A DNA stretch of 64,000 nt from Duganella sp. OV510 (GTDB taxonomy: Bacteria > Pseudomonadota > Gammaproteobacteria > Burkholderiales > Burkholderiaceae_D). The position numbers and the translations under genes were made by a program. Each line of letters opens with the position of its first letter. Position 1 is the first letter of the stretch. The stretch lies in contig NZ_FNEQ01000008.1 in assembly GCF_900100205.1 (NCBI RefSeq), forward strand, positions 186,001 to 250,000, read 5' to 3'. A model generated the notes under the pieces. That model saw nothing but the letters and a program-made list of their open reading frames with translations, did not search any database and was not told the DNA's origin. Positions 9,095 to 17,725 of this stretch are shown here, in pieces.

Positions 9095-9141
9095 TATTGT
9101 TCGATACGAACATCTTCATCGACATGCCTCGAATCAAGTAA
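9085..9141 (+). pseudogene. Remnant of a PIN-domain (VapC-like) toxin, first 18 codons
   Basis: The reading frame MALILFDTNIFIDMPRIK followed by TAA begins inside the antitoxin gene. DTNIFID is the conserved N-terminal PIN motif whose first Asp binds Mg2+ in the ribonuclease site. Full toxins are about 120-140 aa; here everything after codon 18 is missing, and the convergent NRDE gene ends 4 bp beyond the stop. The toxin must therefore be inactive. Confidence 0.6.
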
Positions 9142-9144
9142 TGC

Positions 9145-9888
9145 TTAGTGAACCAGCATTTCCTGCAGCGTCGCGGGGGCGTTGGCGTAGAGTTTGACGA
9201 CGGTGGAGGTCCGGGTGCCGTAGTTGGGGCTTTCGATGCGGACTGCGGACAGCACGCGCTCCAGGTCCAGCGAGACGCCGGTTTCCGGCAGGCGCAGGTC
9301 GGGGGCCAGGGCGGTGTCGGAGAGCATTTCGAAGAAGGCATCATCCGGTGCGCCGAGGCACAACAGGCTGGCGAATTGGGCCTTTGTTTTGACGACTTTC
9401 GGCCAGGGCGCGTCCAGCAGCGCATTCGACAGGCCATAGACGCCGGGCTCCAGCGGCTTGCCGTTGCGCGCGTCATTGTCGCCCTTGTTTGAATACCAGA
9501 TCAGGGTGTTGCCATCGCCCAGCACCAGATTGAAACCGTTGTATTGATCGGCGCTCGGGCGGATCGCGGCGACGTATGCTTCCGGCGTCATGCTGCCGGC
9601 GAGATAATCCGCTACCAGTTGGCCGCGCGATGGCGCATCGTCCTTGTGCTCGGCCGGCGCGCGGATGTTGGTGATGGCGGCAAAGCGCGACGGCCCGCCG
9701 TCTTCGCCCGGTTGCGTGATGCCCATCCAGCTGCCGCCTGCCTGCAAATCGCGGCCGGCGTAGATTTGTGGATGTTCGGGCCACGGGCCGGCTGGCGCGG
9801 TGGCCCGCTGGTAGTATTCGTCGCGATTGGCGGCGGCGATCAGCGGCACCGCAGGAACCACCTGCCAGGCAAAAACGATCAGGCACAT
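9145..9888 (-). CDS. NRDE family protein (TANGO2-like)
   Basis: A 247-aa protein with the family's diagnostic N-terminus MCLIVFAW and AANRDEYYQR, then AGRDLQAGGSWMGI, conserved in NRDE/TANGO2 proteins. Bacterial members have no firmly established reaction; animal TANGO2 is linked to lipid/haem metabolism. The start overlaps the 3' end of the DUF4936 gene by 10 bp, so the two are probably co-transcribed after ygfZ. Confidence 0.88.
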   Translation of the reverse strand: MCLIVFAWQVVPAVPLIAAANRDEYYQRATAPAGPWPEHPQIYAGRDLQAGGSWMGITQPGEDGGPSRFAAITNIRAPAEHKDDAPSRGQLVADYLAGSMTPEAYVAAIRPSADQYNGFNLVLGDGNTLIWYSNKGDNDARNGKPLEPGVYGLSNALLDAPWPKVVKTKAQFASLLCLGAPDDAFFEMLSDTALAPDLRLPETGVSLDLERVLSAVRIESPNYGTRTSTVVKLYANAPATLQEMLVH

Positions 9889-10166
9889 GGTGTGACATCC
9901 ATAAAGACTTCGGTGTGGCGCAGGCCGGTGGTGTACTGGTCCACGCCAGCATCGGCGACGGCTTGCTGCAATGCCGCAGCGAATCCTTCAGACGTGCCGG
10001 CGTACACTTCCATCCAGGTTTGCAAGCCTTCCTTGGTTTCCGGACGGCGCTTGAGCTGGCACGCTACGCCGTGACACTGCGCCAGCGATGCCTGCATGGC
10101 GGCGACCGCTGCCAGCAAGGAGGCCACATCCGCCTCCTTGACCCTGTAGTAGATGTACAGGTCCAT
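9879..10166 (-). CDS. DUF4936 family protein
   Basis: A 95-aa protein starting MDLYIYYRV at 10166, one base after the ygfZ stop; the longer frame into ygfZ is rejected. Its single domain has a ferredoxin-like alternation of strands and helices, with LKRRPETKEGLQTWMEVY and YTTGLRHTEVFMDV. Proteins of this family sit next to ygfZ in many Burkholderiales. Function unknown. Confidence 0.75.
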   Translation of the reverse strand: MDLYIYYRVKEADVASLLAAVAAMQASLAQCHGVACQLKRRPETKEGLQTWMEVYAGTSEGFAAALQQAVADAGVDQYTTGLRHTEVFMDVTPCA

Positions 10167-10167
10167 G

Positions 10168-11181
10168 CTAGAGATCGAGCGGTTCCAGCACATACGGCAT
10201 GTCGAGGAAGACCAGCGCCGCACCTTGCGCCGAACCCAGCCGCACCGAAGCAGCCTCGATGGCGGCGAGCTTCATTTCCACCAGTGCGTCGACGCCGCCA
10301 TTACCATTGGGCGCAGCGTTGACGATCATGCCGCACGGCTGTTCGGGATCGGCCGTGGCAAACACTTCCTGGCCGGCGGCCGCCACTTCGGGAATGCTGA
10401 CCAGCGTGGTACGCCGCTTCAGCTTGCCCAGATACTGGCTGCGCGCGACGATCTCCTGGCCCGGATAGCAGCCTTTCTTGAAGTTGACGCCGCCCAGCAG
10501 CTCATAGTTGACCATCTGCGGCACGAATTGTTCCTGCGTTGCCTTGGCAATCACCGGGATGCCGGCGTGGATTTCCGACAGATGCCAGGCATCGTTGCTG
10601 CCGACATTCAGTTTGTCGGCCAGCTCTTCGACCACGTTCTGCGCGGTTTCGGCCGACAGTAGCCACTGGTAGCGCGCTGCGCCGAATACGTCGGCCACGC
10701 GGATCAGCGTGCCCAGCGGATGATCCAGCTTGGCGAACGGCTTGGCGGGCAGGGCGTCGAACCAGGTTTGCAGCGCGGTTTGCGCCATGCCGCCGCCCAG
10801 GCCCAGCACGACCGCGTTGGCCGGCAGTTCGCTGGCGTCGCTCAGCTTGGTCTTGGTGCGCAGCACGAACATCGACAAACGCTTTTGCACCGTCGCTTGT
10901 ATGTCGCGCGGCAATTGCAGGAAGATAGTCGTCTCGTTGCGCCACATCAGGAACGAAGCCAGCAGACGGCCTTTCGGCGAACAGTAGCCGGCCAGGCGCG
11001 CGTCGCCCTGGCCCAGGTGTTCGACGTCATTGGTCAGCTGGTTGTGCAGGAAGCTGGCCGACTCTTCGCCGTCGAGGGCGATCAGGCCCAGGTCGGTAAT
11101 CTGGGCGACAAAGCCGGTGGCCAGTTGGGTGGCGTTCAGTGGCGCGGCGCGCTGCGCTAAAAGTTCATTCCAGGAAGGCAT
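10168..11181 (-). CDS. ygfZ: Folate-binding protein YgfZ (iron-sulfur cluster maintenance)
   Basis: A 337-aa homologue of the tetrahydrofolate-dependent YgfZ/IBA57 protein that supports assembly or repair of [4Fe-4S] enzymes such as MiaB. The signature KKGCYPGQEIVARSQYLGK with its essential Cys is present near residue 235. The start at 11181 (MPSWNELL) is an ATG; a TTG nine bases upstream would add three residues. It is divergent from mltG with 156 bp between the starts, which should hold both promoters. It is followed tightly by the DUF4936 and NRDE genes. Confidence 0.92.
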   Translation of the reverse strand: MPSWNELLAQRAAPLNATQLATGFVAQITDLGLIALDGEESASFLHNQLTNDVEHLGQGDARLAGYCSPKGRLLASFLMWRNETTIFLQLPRDIQATVQKRLSMFVLRTKTKLSDASELPANAVVLGLGGGMAQTALQTWFDALPAKPFAKLDHPLGTLIRVADVFGAARYQWLLSAETAQNVVEELADKLNVGSNDAWHLSEIHAGIPVIAKATQEQFVPQMVNYELLGGVNFKKGCYPGQEIVARSQYLGKLKRRTTLVSIPEVAAAGQEVFATADPEQPCGMIVNAAPNGNGGVDALVEMKLAAIEAASVRLGSAQGAALVFLDMPYVLEPLDL

Positions 11182-11337
11182 AATTTTCAATCTTTTGACG
11201 GTGAAAGCATTATCATTACGGGCTCATTATAGTGATGTCGCGAAGATCGCGTCAGATGGCGCACAAAACGCGGCACTAGCGGACCCAGTCAAGAACTGGC
11301 AAGCTGTGCGACTTGATCCAACAATACGGCTTTTATC

Positions 11338-12327
11338 ATGGCTTTTATCAAAAAAATAATAGGACTAGGTGTGGTGCTGGCAATCGCCGGCGGCGGTTAT
11401 TTCATGTACTGGTCGCAAAATCCGATCATTCCGGCGGAGGCCGAAGCGATCGAGTTCACCATCGTTCCCGGCAGCGGCGCTCATGCGGCCGGCCAGCAGA
11501 TTGCCGAAGCCGGCGTGCCGATTCAGCCGCTGCTGTTCAACCTGCTGGCACGCGTCACGAATAAAAGCGCCAAGCTGAAAGCCGGTTCTTACGAGCTGAA
11601 GCCGGGCTCGACGCCGCTGCGCCTGATCGACCAGCTGGCGCGCGGCGAGTTTGCCCAGGAACAGCTGACCATCATCGAAGGCTGGAGCTTCCGCCAGATG
11701 CGGGCCGCCATCGCCGCCCACAAGGGGCTGAAGCATGACACCGTGGCGCTGTCCGACCAGGATGTGCTGGGCGCGATCGGCTCGGACTACAAGCAGGCCG
11801 AGGGCCTGTTCTTCCCCGATACCTATCTGTTCGCCAAAGGCGCCAGCGATCTGCAAATCTACAAGCAGGCGCATGTGATGATGTTGACCCGCCTCAATGA
11901 TGCGTGGGCCAAGCGCGATTCGTCGCTGCCATACAAGAATCCGTATGAGGCGCTGACCATGGCCTCGATCGTCGAAAAGGAAACCGGCCAGAAGTCCGAG
12001 CGCGCGATGATCGCCGGCGTGTTCGTCAACCGCCTGCGCCTGGGCATGCTGTTGCAGACCGATCCGACCGTGATTTACGGCATGGGCCTGAAGTACGACG
12101 GCAAGATCCGCAAAAAGGATCTGGAAACCGACACCCCTTACAATACCTACACGCGCACCGGCTTGCCGCCGACGCCGATCGCCTTGCCGGGCGTGCAGTC
12201 GCTGACGGCGGCGATGTCGCCGGCCAAGACGGCGGCGCTGTACTTCGTCTCGCGCGGCAATGGCACCAGCCAGTTCTCGGACAACCTGAACGATCACAAT
12301 CGCGCAGTCAACCAGTATCAACGTTAA
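11338..12327 (+). CDS. mltG: Endolytic murein transglycosylase MltG
   Basis: Inner-membrane lytic transglycosylase (YceG family) that cleaves nascent glycan strands. It has 329 aa, with an N-terminal anchor at residues 6-25, a LysM-like region, FFPDTYLFAKG, and the catalytic signature MASIVEKETGQ, in which Glu213 is the likely acid. The terminal YFVSRGNGTSQFSDNLNDHN is typical. It is followed by tmk after 6 bp; mltG-tmk-holB is the standard gammaproteobacterial/betaproteobacterial order. Confidence 0.95.
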   Translation: MAFIKKIIGLGVVLAIAGGGYFMYWSQNPIIPAEAEAIEFTIVPGSGAHAAGQQIAEAGVPIQPLLFNLLARVTNKSAKLKAGSYELKPGSTPLRLIDQLARGEFAQEQLTIIEGWSFRQMRAAIAAHKGLKHDTVALSDQDVLGAIGSDYKQAEGLFFPDTYLFAKGASDLQIYKQAHVMMLTRLNDAWAKRDSSLPYKNPYEALTMASIVEKETGQKSERAMIAGVFVNRLRLGMLLQTDPTVIYGMGLKYDGKIRKKDLETDTPYNTYTRTGLPPTPIALPGVQSLTAAMSPAKTAALYFVSRGNGTSQFSDNLNDHNRAVNQYQR

Positions 12328-12333
12328 GAATCA

Positions 12334-12939
12334 ATGAGCAAATTCATCACCTTTGAAGGCATCGACGGCGCCGGCAAGTCCACGCACATCGCCTTCGTCA
12401 GCGATTACATCAAGCAGCGCGGCATCGCGCTGGTCAGTTCACGTGAACCGGGCGGCACGCCGCTGGGCGAAAAGCTGCGCGAAATCGTGCTGCACGAAAA
12501 AATGCACCTGGAAACCGAGGCGCTGCTGGTGTTCGCCAGCCGCCGCGAGCATCTCGCCCAAGTCATCCAGCCGGCGCTGGCGCGTGGCGACTGGGTGATT
12601 TCCGATCGTTTCACCGATTCCACCTTCGCCTACCAGGGCGGTGGCCGTGGTACCAGCCTGGCCAAGCTGGAAGCGCTGGAGCAGTGGGTGCATCCCGACC
12701 TGCAACCTGACCTGACCTTCCTGTTCGATGTGCCACTGGAAGTGGCGCGTGCGCGCCTCGACGCCACCCGCGAGCTGGACAAGTTTGAGCAAGAGAAGGC
12801 CGACTTCTTTGCCGCCACCCGCAACGAATACCTGCGCCGCGCGGCCCAGTATCCGCAACGCTTCCGCGTGATCGACTCGACGCAGAGTATTGCCGACATC
12901 CAGCAGCAGCTGGCCGCCATCCTGGATGCCTTCTTTTGA
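12334..12939 (+). CDS. tmk: Thymidylate kinase
   Basis: Phosphorylates dTMP to dTDP with ATP. It has 201 aa. The P-loop FEGIDGAGKSTH is at residues 7-18, followed by REPGGTPLGEKLR, the dTMP-binding DRFTDSTFAYQGGGRG segment and the DATRELDKFE lid region. The length equals the family norm. It lies in one transcription unit with mltG and holB. Confidence 0.96.
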   Translation: MSKFITFEGIDGAGKSTHIAFVSDYIKQRGIALVSSREPGGTPLGEKLREIVLHEKMHLETEALLVFASRREHLAQVIQPALARGDWVISDRFTDSTFAYQGGGRGTSLAKLEALEQWVHPDLQPDLTFLFDVPLEVARARLDATRELDKFEQEKADFFAATRNEYLRRAAQYPQRFRVIDSTQSIADIQQQLAAILDAFF

Positions 12940-12955
12940 AATAGAATACTGAATA

Positions 12956-13981
12956 ATGAGTCATTCCATCTACCCGTGGCAGGAATCGTCGTGGCAGCAG
13001 CTGCAAACGCTGCGTCAGCGCATGCCGCACGCCATCTTGTTCCATGGCGCCGCCGGGATAGGCAAGTCCGATTTTATCGAGCAATTTGCGCAAGGTTTGC
13101 TGTGCGAAGCGGTGCTGCCGGATGGCCATGCCTGCGGCGTCTGCGCTTCCTGCGGCTGGTTCTCGCAGCAGAATCACCCGGATTACCGGCGCGTGCGGCC
13201 GGAGTCCATGGAAGACGAGCTGGTCGACGAGGAGGGCGAAGGCGAATCCAAGAAGGCGGCCAAGTCGAAAACGCCTTCCAGGGAAATCAAGATCGAACAG
13301 ATCCGCGCGCTGGCGGATTTCATGAATATTTCCACCCACCGCCAGGGCTTGCGCGTGGTGGTACTGTATCCAGCCGAAGCGCTGAACATGCCGGCCTCGA
13401 ACGCTTTGCTGAAAACGCTGGAAGAGCCGCCACCGGGCACCGTCTTCCTGCTGGCATCCAACAGCCTGGACCGCCTGCTGCCGACCATCTTGTCGCGCTG
13501 CCGCAAGTTCGCCTTGCCGATGCCGAGCCACGATGAAGCGCTGACCTGGCTCAAGGCGCAAGGCGTGCCAGACGCCGACAGCTGGCTGCGCGAGCAGGGC
13601 GGCGCACCGCTGGCTGCCATGCAGCAAGCCGAGGCGGGCAGCCGTGACGACCTGGAAACCTTGCTGCAACTGCTCGCCCATCCAAGCGTGGAAGGCGCCT
13701 TGAAAGTCGCGGACAAGCTACAGAAAGTGCCGCTGTCCGGCCCGGTTTCGTGGTTGCAGCGCTGGCTTTATGATGTGTTTTCCTACAAACTGGCAGGTAA
13801 CATCCGGTATTATCCACGTTACCAGAAAGAGCTTGCCAGCCTGGCGGACAAGATTCACACCGCTCGGCTGCTGGCTGCGATCAAGGGCGCCAACGAACGT
13901 CGTGCGACCTCGGATCACCCTTTGTCGCCGAAGCTGTTCCTGGAAGAGATGCTGCTAGACTATGCCAACTGCTGCACCTGA
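12956..13981 (+). CDS. holB: DNA polymerase III subunit delta' (clamp loader)
   Basis: A 341-aa AAA+ subunit of the sliding-clamp loader. It shows a modified Walker A, GAAGIGKSDF, then the four-Cys zinc module within CEAVLPDGHACGVCASC, the IRALADF and LKTLEEPP motifs, and the SRC motif ILSRCRKF carrying the trans-acting arginine. An acidic/lysine-rich insert around residues 75-105 (EDELVDEEGEGESKKAAKS) is longer than in E. coli. It is followed by pilZ after 11 bp. Confidence 0.95.
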   Translation: MSHSIYPWQESSWQQLQTLRQRMPHAILFHGAAGIGKSDFIEQFAQGLLCEAVLPDGHACGVCASCGWFSQQNHPDYRRVRPESMEDELVDEEGEGESKKAAKSKTPSREIKIEQIRALADFMNISTHRQGLRVVVLYPAEALNMPASNALLKTLEEPPPGTVFLLASNSLDRLLPTILSRCRKFALPMPSHDEALTWLKAQGVPDADSWLREQGGAPLAAMQQAEAGSRDDLETLLQLLAHPSVEGALKVADKLQKVPLSGPVSWLQRWLYDVFSYKLAGNIRYYPRYQKELASLADKIHTARLLAAIKGANERRATSDHPLSPKLFLEEMLLDYANCCT

Positions 13982-13992
13982 AAGGTAAGTTA

Positions 13993-14367
13993 ATGTCCGC
14001 TGCCAGCCCACTCATCCCGAACACCGCGCCGCGGCCGACGGTGTTGTCGCTGGCAATCAAGGAAAAGGCGGCGCTGTATGCCGCCTACATGCCTTTCCTC
14101 AAGAACGGCGGCATGTTCGTGCCGACGCAAAAGCCCTACAAGCTGGGCGATGAAATCTACCTGATCCTGGCGCTGATGGACGATCCGAATAAATATCCGA
14201 TCGCTGGCAAGGTCGCCTGGATTACGCCACCCGGCGCGCATCACAACAAGGCGCAGGGCATCGGCGTGCATTTTCCGGATGATGAAAGCGGCCAGCGTGC
14301 ACGGCTGCGCATCGAGGAAATCCTCGGCGCCGCCTTGCGCTCGTCGCGCGCCACCCACACCTTATAA
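13993..14367 (+). CDS. pilZ: Type IV pilus assembly protein PilZ
   Basis: A 124-aa single PilZ domain. The position directly after holB is the classical pilZ location. Like the founding PilZ, it lacks the c-di-GMP-binding RxxxR and D/NxSxxG motifs; the core reads GGMFVPTQKPYKLGDEIYL and GKVAWITPPG with QGIGVHFP. It is expected to act with PilF/PilB in pilus extension rather than as a c-di-GMP sensor. The gene ends 2 bp before the convergent KfrA-like gene. Confidence 0.9.
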   Translation: MSAASPLIPNTAPRPTVLSLAIKEKAALYAAYMPFLKNGGMFVPTQKPYKLGDEIYLILALMDDPNKYPIAGKVAWITPPGAHHNKAQGIGVHFPDDESGQRARLRIEEILGAALRSSRATHTL

Positions 14368-14369
14368 GT

Positions 14370-14912
14370 TCACATCAGGCGCGGCGTCAGCTGGATTTGC
14401 GGGCTGTCGAAGTCGATGGTGGCCGAACGGCCGCCGGAGAGGATGATGTTGAAAGCGGTGTCGTCACGCTGTCCGCCGCGCGAACTGGCAAACAGATTGC
14501 TGAAGTCGCCGAAGCCGCCTTCGTGCTGCAGCTCGCCGTGGGTTTCCAGCTCGTCGATACGGGCTGACAGGCGCTCGACGGTGTCGCGCAGTTCGGCCAG
14601 CTCGCGTTCCTTGGCTTGCAAGGCTTGTTCGTGGCTGGCGCACAGTTCGCGGAAACGTCGATCTGCATCGTCGTGCAGACGGCCGGCGAGTTGCTCAACC
14701 AGCGCGTTGAGGCTGCGCTCGGTGTCGTCGCGCCTGATGCCGCCGGCCTGGCTGTTGTCTTCCTGCAGTTCTTTCAGGTGCTTGTGGATGGTCGACTTGG
14801 AGCCGGTGCCCAGGTCATGGCGCACCGCGTCAACGGAAGGGTAGCGTCCTTCGGCCAGCAGCCGCTCGCGGCTGGCTTTGACTTCTGCTTTCGTTAATCC
14901 GGTACGCGCCAT
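14370..14912 (-). CDS. KfrA N-terminal-domain DNA-binding protein
   Basis: A 180-aa protein. Residues 1-55 (LTKAEVKASRERLLAEGRYP, SVDAVRHDLGTGSKSTIHKHL) form the helix-turn-helix of the KfrA plasmid-regulator family. Residues ~75-125 form an alpha-helical coiled coil (LAELRDTVERLSARIDELE). The C-terminus is shorter than in plasmid KfrA. It is a probable chromosomal DNA-binding or transcription factor. It lies between pilZ and tatD, which are close neighbours in related genomes. Confidence 0.75.
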   Translation of the reverse strand: MARTGLTKAEVKASRERLLAEGRYPSVDAVRHDLGTGSKSTIHKHLKELQEDNSQAGGIRRDDTERSLNALVEQLAGRLHDDADRRFRELCASHEQALQAKERELAELRDTVERLSARIDELETHGELQHEGGFGDFSNLFASSRGGQRDDTAFNIILSGGRSATIDFDSPQIQLTPRLM

Positions 14913-14932
14913 GACTCATCCTTTTTGGTTTG

Positions 14933-16138
14933 TTAGCTGGCTTGTCCCACCAGCCCGCGATTCTGTGCACGGTTGAGTTTAGGGTGCACCATCGGAATCG
15001 TCAACATGGTACTGCCCACCGCCATCAGCAGTAACGCGGTGAAGGTCTCGCTGGTGATGATTTGCTTGTCCAGCAGGATGTTGGCAAACACGATTTCGAT
15101 CAGGCCCTTGGATTGCAGCAGCCAGCCGATGATCGACGCTTCGCCGTCCTTCCATTTGAGGATTTTGCCGGCGATATGCGCCGCCGCCACCTTGCCGCCC
15201 ACCGACGCCAGCATCAGCAGTCCGGCAACGAAGAACACCGAGTAGCCGCCCACGTCCCACTTGGTGCGCAGGCCGGTGCTGAGGAAGAATACCGGCATCA
15301 TCACCAGCAGCACGTTCTTGAACAGCGCGTCGAGCGCTTCCTGGTCGAACCATTCTGCATCCATAACCACGCCGGCCAGGAAGGCGCCGACCATGTAGTG
15401 CAGGCCGGCCCAGTCGGCGCCAAACGCGCACAGGATCAGCCAGATCAGCGCAATCGCCCAGCGGTCATTGGTTTCCAGGCGTACCATCAGGCGGCGGAAC
15501 AAATAGGTCAGCACAGCGAAGCCGACCAGGAAGGTGGCTTGGCGGCCGACCCGGTCCCAATCCAGCATCAGCAGCGCCAGCACGCCCCAGATGGCGACGT
15601 CATCCAGGCTGGCGTAACGCAACAGCCGCTGGCCCATTGGCTGGCGCAGGATTTCCAGCTTTTCCATCAGCATTACCAGTACCGGCAGCGCAGTGACGGC
15701 GCAGGCCATGCCGGTGCCGACCATGAATTGCCAGTCGGCGGCTTTCGGGCCTTTCCAGCCTTCGTAATTGAGCAGCAGCAGGGCGGCGATGCAGCCGCAG
15801 ATCAGCGGCACTGTCAGCGACAGGCCGGCGGTGGTGAAGCTTTCGCGGCGATGCAGCCAGGTTTTGCGCAGGTCCAGCTCCACGCCGGCCAGCATGACGA
15901 ACAGCATCACGCCCCACAGGGCGATACCGTTGATGGTCTTGACCACGTCCGGCTGGAACACGAATTTATGGTAGTCAGGGAAGGCGGCGCCCATGATGCC
16001 GGGCCCCATGATGAGGCCCATGACGATCTGTACCACCACCAGCGGCGCAAAGTAGTCGGTCCGGCCGAGACGCCACACCAGATAGGGCACGGCGAAGATC
16101 AGCAGCATCGCCAGCAGGAAGATTTCGGTCGTACTCAT
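14933..16138 (-). CDS. Cation:proton antiporter (CPA2/Kef-like membrane domain)
   Basis: A 401-aa integral membrane protein with about 11-12 hydrophobic segments and no C-terminal TrkA-N or RCK domain. Landmarks include LGRTDYFAPLVVVQIVMGLIMGPG near the N-terminus, MLAGVELDL and the helix containing ASLDDVAIWG with paired acidic residues typical of CPA exchangers. It probably exchanges Na+ or K+ for protons. The start codon at 16138 is preceded by aaggagacct. Cation specificity cannot be inferred. Confidence 0.85.
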   Translation of the reverse strand: MSTTEIFLLAMLLIFAVPYLVWRLGRTDYFAPLVVVQIVMGLIMGPGIMGAAFPDYHKFVFQPDVVKTINGIALWGVMLFVMLAGVELDLRKTWLHRRESFTTAGLSLTVPLICGCIAALLLLNYEGWKGPKAADWQFMVGTGMACAVTALPVLVMLMEKLEILRQPMGQRLLRYASLDDVAIWGVLALLMLDWDRVGRQATFLVGFAVLTYLFRRLMVRLETNDRWAIALIWLILCAFGADWAGLHYMVGAFLAGVVMDAEWFDQEALDALFKNVLLVMMPVFFLSTGLRTKWDVGGYSVFFVAGLLMLASVGGKVAAAHIAGKILKWKDGEASIIGWLLQSKGLIEIVFANILLDKQIITSETFTALLLMAVGSTMLTIPMVHPKLNRAQNRGLVGQAS

Positions 16139-16280
16139 AGGTCTCCTTGTTTTTGTAACGTAATTACATAACGTGCTGCGATACTAAAATGGAATTATTA
16201 ATTTTGAAAGCGATTTCTTGATGTCAGTGGTATCGCTCCCACAGAATCGGGTGTATGGCGGGATCGGTTACAATCGCCGC

Positions 16281-17060
16281 ATGTATATCGACTCTCACTG
16301 CCACATCAACTTTCCAGAGCTGGCCGCTCGCATGCCTGAAATTCTCGCCAAAATGGCGGAGAACCAGGTGACGCACGCCCTGTGCGTGTCGGTCGACCTG
16401 CCGGACTTCCCGCAGGTGCTGGCGCTGGCGCATGAATATCCGCACATTTACGCATCGGTCGGCGTGCATCCGGATTATGAAGATACGCCGGAACCATCGG
16501 TGGAACAGCTGGTGCGACTGGCGGACGATCCGAAAATCATCGCCATCGGTGAAACCGGGCTGGATTACTACCGTCTGGAAGGCGACCTGGAGTGGCAGCG
16601 CGAGCGCTTCCGCACCCACATCAAGGCCTCGCGCATCACGCGCAAGCCGTTGATTATCCATACCCGCAGCGCCAGCGAGGACACCATCCGCATCATGCGC
16701 GAAGAGGGCGCCGGCACCGAGGCGGGCGGCGTGGCGGGCGTCATGCATTGCTTTACCGAATCGCTGGAAGTGGCCAAGGCGGCGATCGAGATGGGCTTTT
16801 ACATCTCCTTCTCCGGCATTGTGACCTTCAAGAGCGCCAAGGAATTGCAGGCGGTGGCATTGGAAGTGCCGCTGGAGCGCATGCTGATCGAAACAGACTC
16901 GCCTTACCTGGCGCCGGTGCCGTATCGCGGCAGGATGAACGAGCCTGGCTTTGTGGCCCACGTTGGCGAATACATCGCCAAGCTGAAGGGTGTGACGGTG
17001 GAAGAAGTCGCGGCGCAGACCACGGCAAACTTCCGCAAACTGTTCAGCGTGCCGGCATGA
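16281..17060 (+). CDS. tatD: TatD family metal-dependent hydrolase
   Basis: A 259-aa amidohydrolase-fold protein (TatD/YcfH), a metal-dependent DNase or deoxyribonuclease-like hydrolase. The metal-site DSHCH is at residues 4-8, with GETGLDYY near residue 91, HTRSA near residue 128, HCFTES near residue 154, and the C-terminal ETDSPYLAP. The start MYIDSHC is chosen over an upstream in-frame ATG because it matches the family N-terminus. The stop overlaps the ankyrin-gene start (ATGA). Confidence 0.93.
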   Translation: MYIDSHCHINFPELAARMPEILAKMAENQVTHALCVSVDLPDFPQVLALAHEYPHIYASVGVHPDYEDTPEPSVEQLVRLADDPKIIAIGETGLDYYRLEGDLEWQRERFRTHIKASRITRKPLIIHTRSASEDTIRIMREEGAGTEAGGVAGVMHCFTESLEVAKAAIEMGFYISFSGIVTFKSAKELQAVALEVPLERMLIETDSPYLAPVPYRGRMNEPGFVAHVGEYIAKLKGVTVEEVAAQTTANFRKLFSVPA

Positions 17061-17716
17061 TCGGGCGCCGGCGGGTGCTGCTGGCCATTGCGGCAGCGGT
17101 GACGCTGCCAGCGCTGGCGGCTGATCAGACCGAGGCAGAAGTCGACTTTATCCGGGCCGCGCAGCTGGATGCGGTGACCAGGGTGAAGGCGGCGCTGGCG
17201 CGCGGCGTCAACCCGAACACGCGCGACTCGAGCGGTGAAACCGGACTGATCCTCGCCATGCGTTACGAGGCGCTGAAGGTCGCGAGTCTGCTGATGAATA
17301 CGCCTGGCATCGATCTTGAAGCCAAGGCGCCGAATGGCAATACCGCGCTGATGATGGCAGCCTTCCGCAAGAATCGGGCGGCGGTGATGGAGTTGCTGAA
17401 TCACGGCGCGCAAGTCAATCAGAAAGGCTGGACGGCATTACATTACGCCGCAGCCGCCGGCAGCATCGAAATCACCTCGCTGCTGCTGGAAAAACACGCC
17501 TACATCGACGCCGAAACGCCGACCGGTATGACGCCGCTGATGATTGCCGCCCGCGAAGGCCAGGAAGACGTCGTCGGACTGCTGCTAGTCGAAGGCGCCG
17601 ACGCCACACTGAAAGATAGCGGCTTCCACCTCACCGCCGCCGAGTTCGCGCTCAAAGCCGACAAACCCTGGATCGCCAAGTCCATCAACGCCTTCCTCGC
17701 AAAGAACAAGCGCTGA
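17057..17716 (+). CDS. Exported ankyrin-repeat protein
   Basis: A 219-aa protein with an N-terminal signal peptide (MIGRRRVLLAIAAAVTLPAL, cleavage near ALAA-DQ). It has four to five ankyrin repeats, e.g. DSSGETGLILAMRYEALKVA, NGNTALMMAAFRKNRAAVME, GWTALHYAAAAGSIEITSLL and GMTPLMIAAREGQEDVVGLL. It probably binds proteins in the periplasm. It is coupled to tatD by an ATGA overlap. Betaproteobacterial genomes often carry such a gene after tatD. Confidence 0.85.
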   Translation: MIGRRRVLLAIAAAVTLPALAADQTEAEVDFIRAAQLDAVTRVKAALARGVNPNTRDSSGETGLILAMRYEALKVASLLMNTPGIDLEAKAPNGNTALMMAAFRKNRAAVMELLNHGAQVNQKGWTALHYAAAAGSIEITSLLLEKHAYIDAETPTGMTPLMIAAREGQEDVVGLLLVEGADATLKDSGFHLTAAEFALKADKPWIAKSINAFLAKNKR

Positions 17717-17725
17717 TTCAACGGT

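Noticed and set aside
16592..17056. 155-codon N-terminal extension of the ankyrin protein
   Set aside because: It is the out-of-frame shadow of tatD; the signal peptide begins at 17057.
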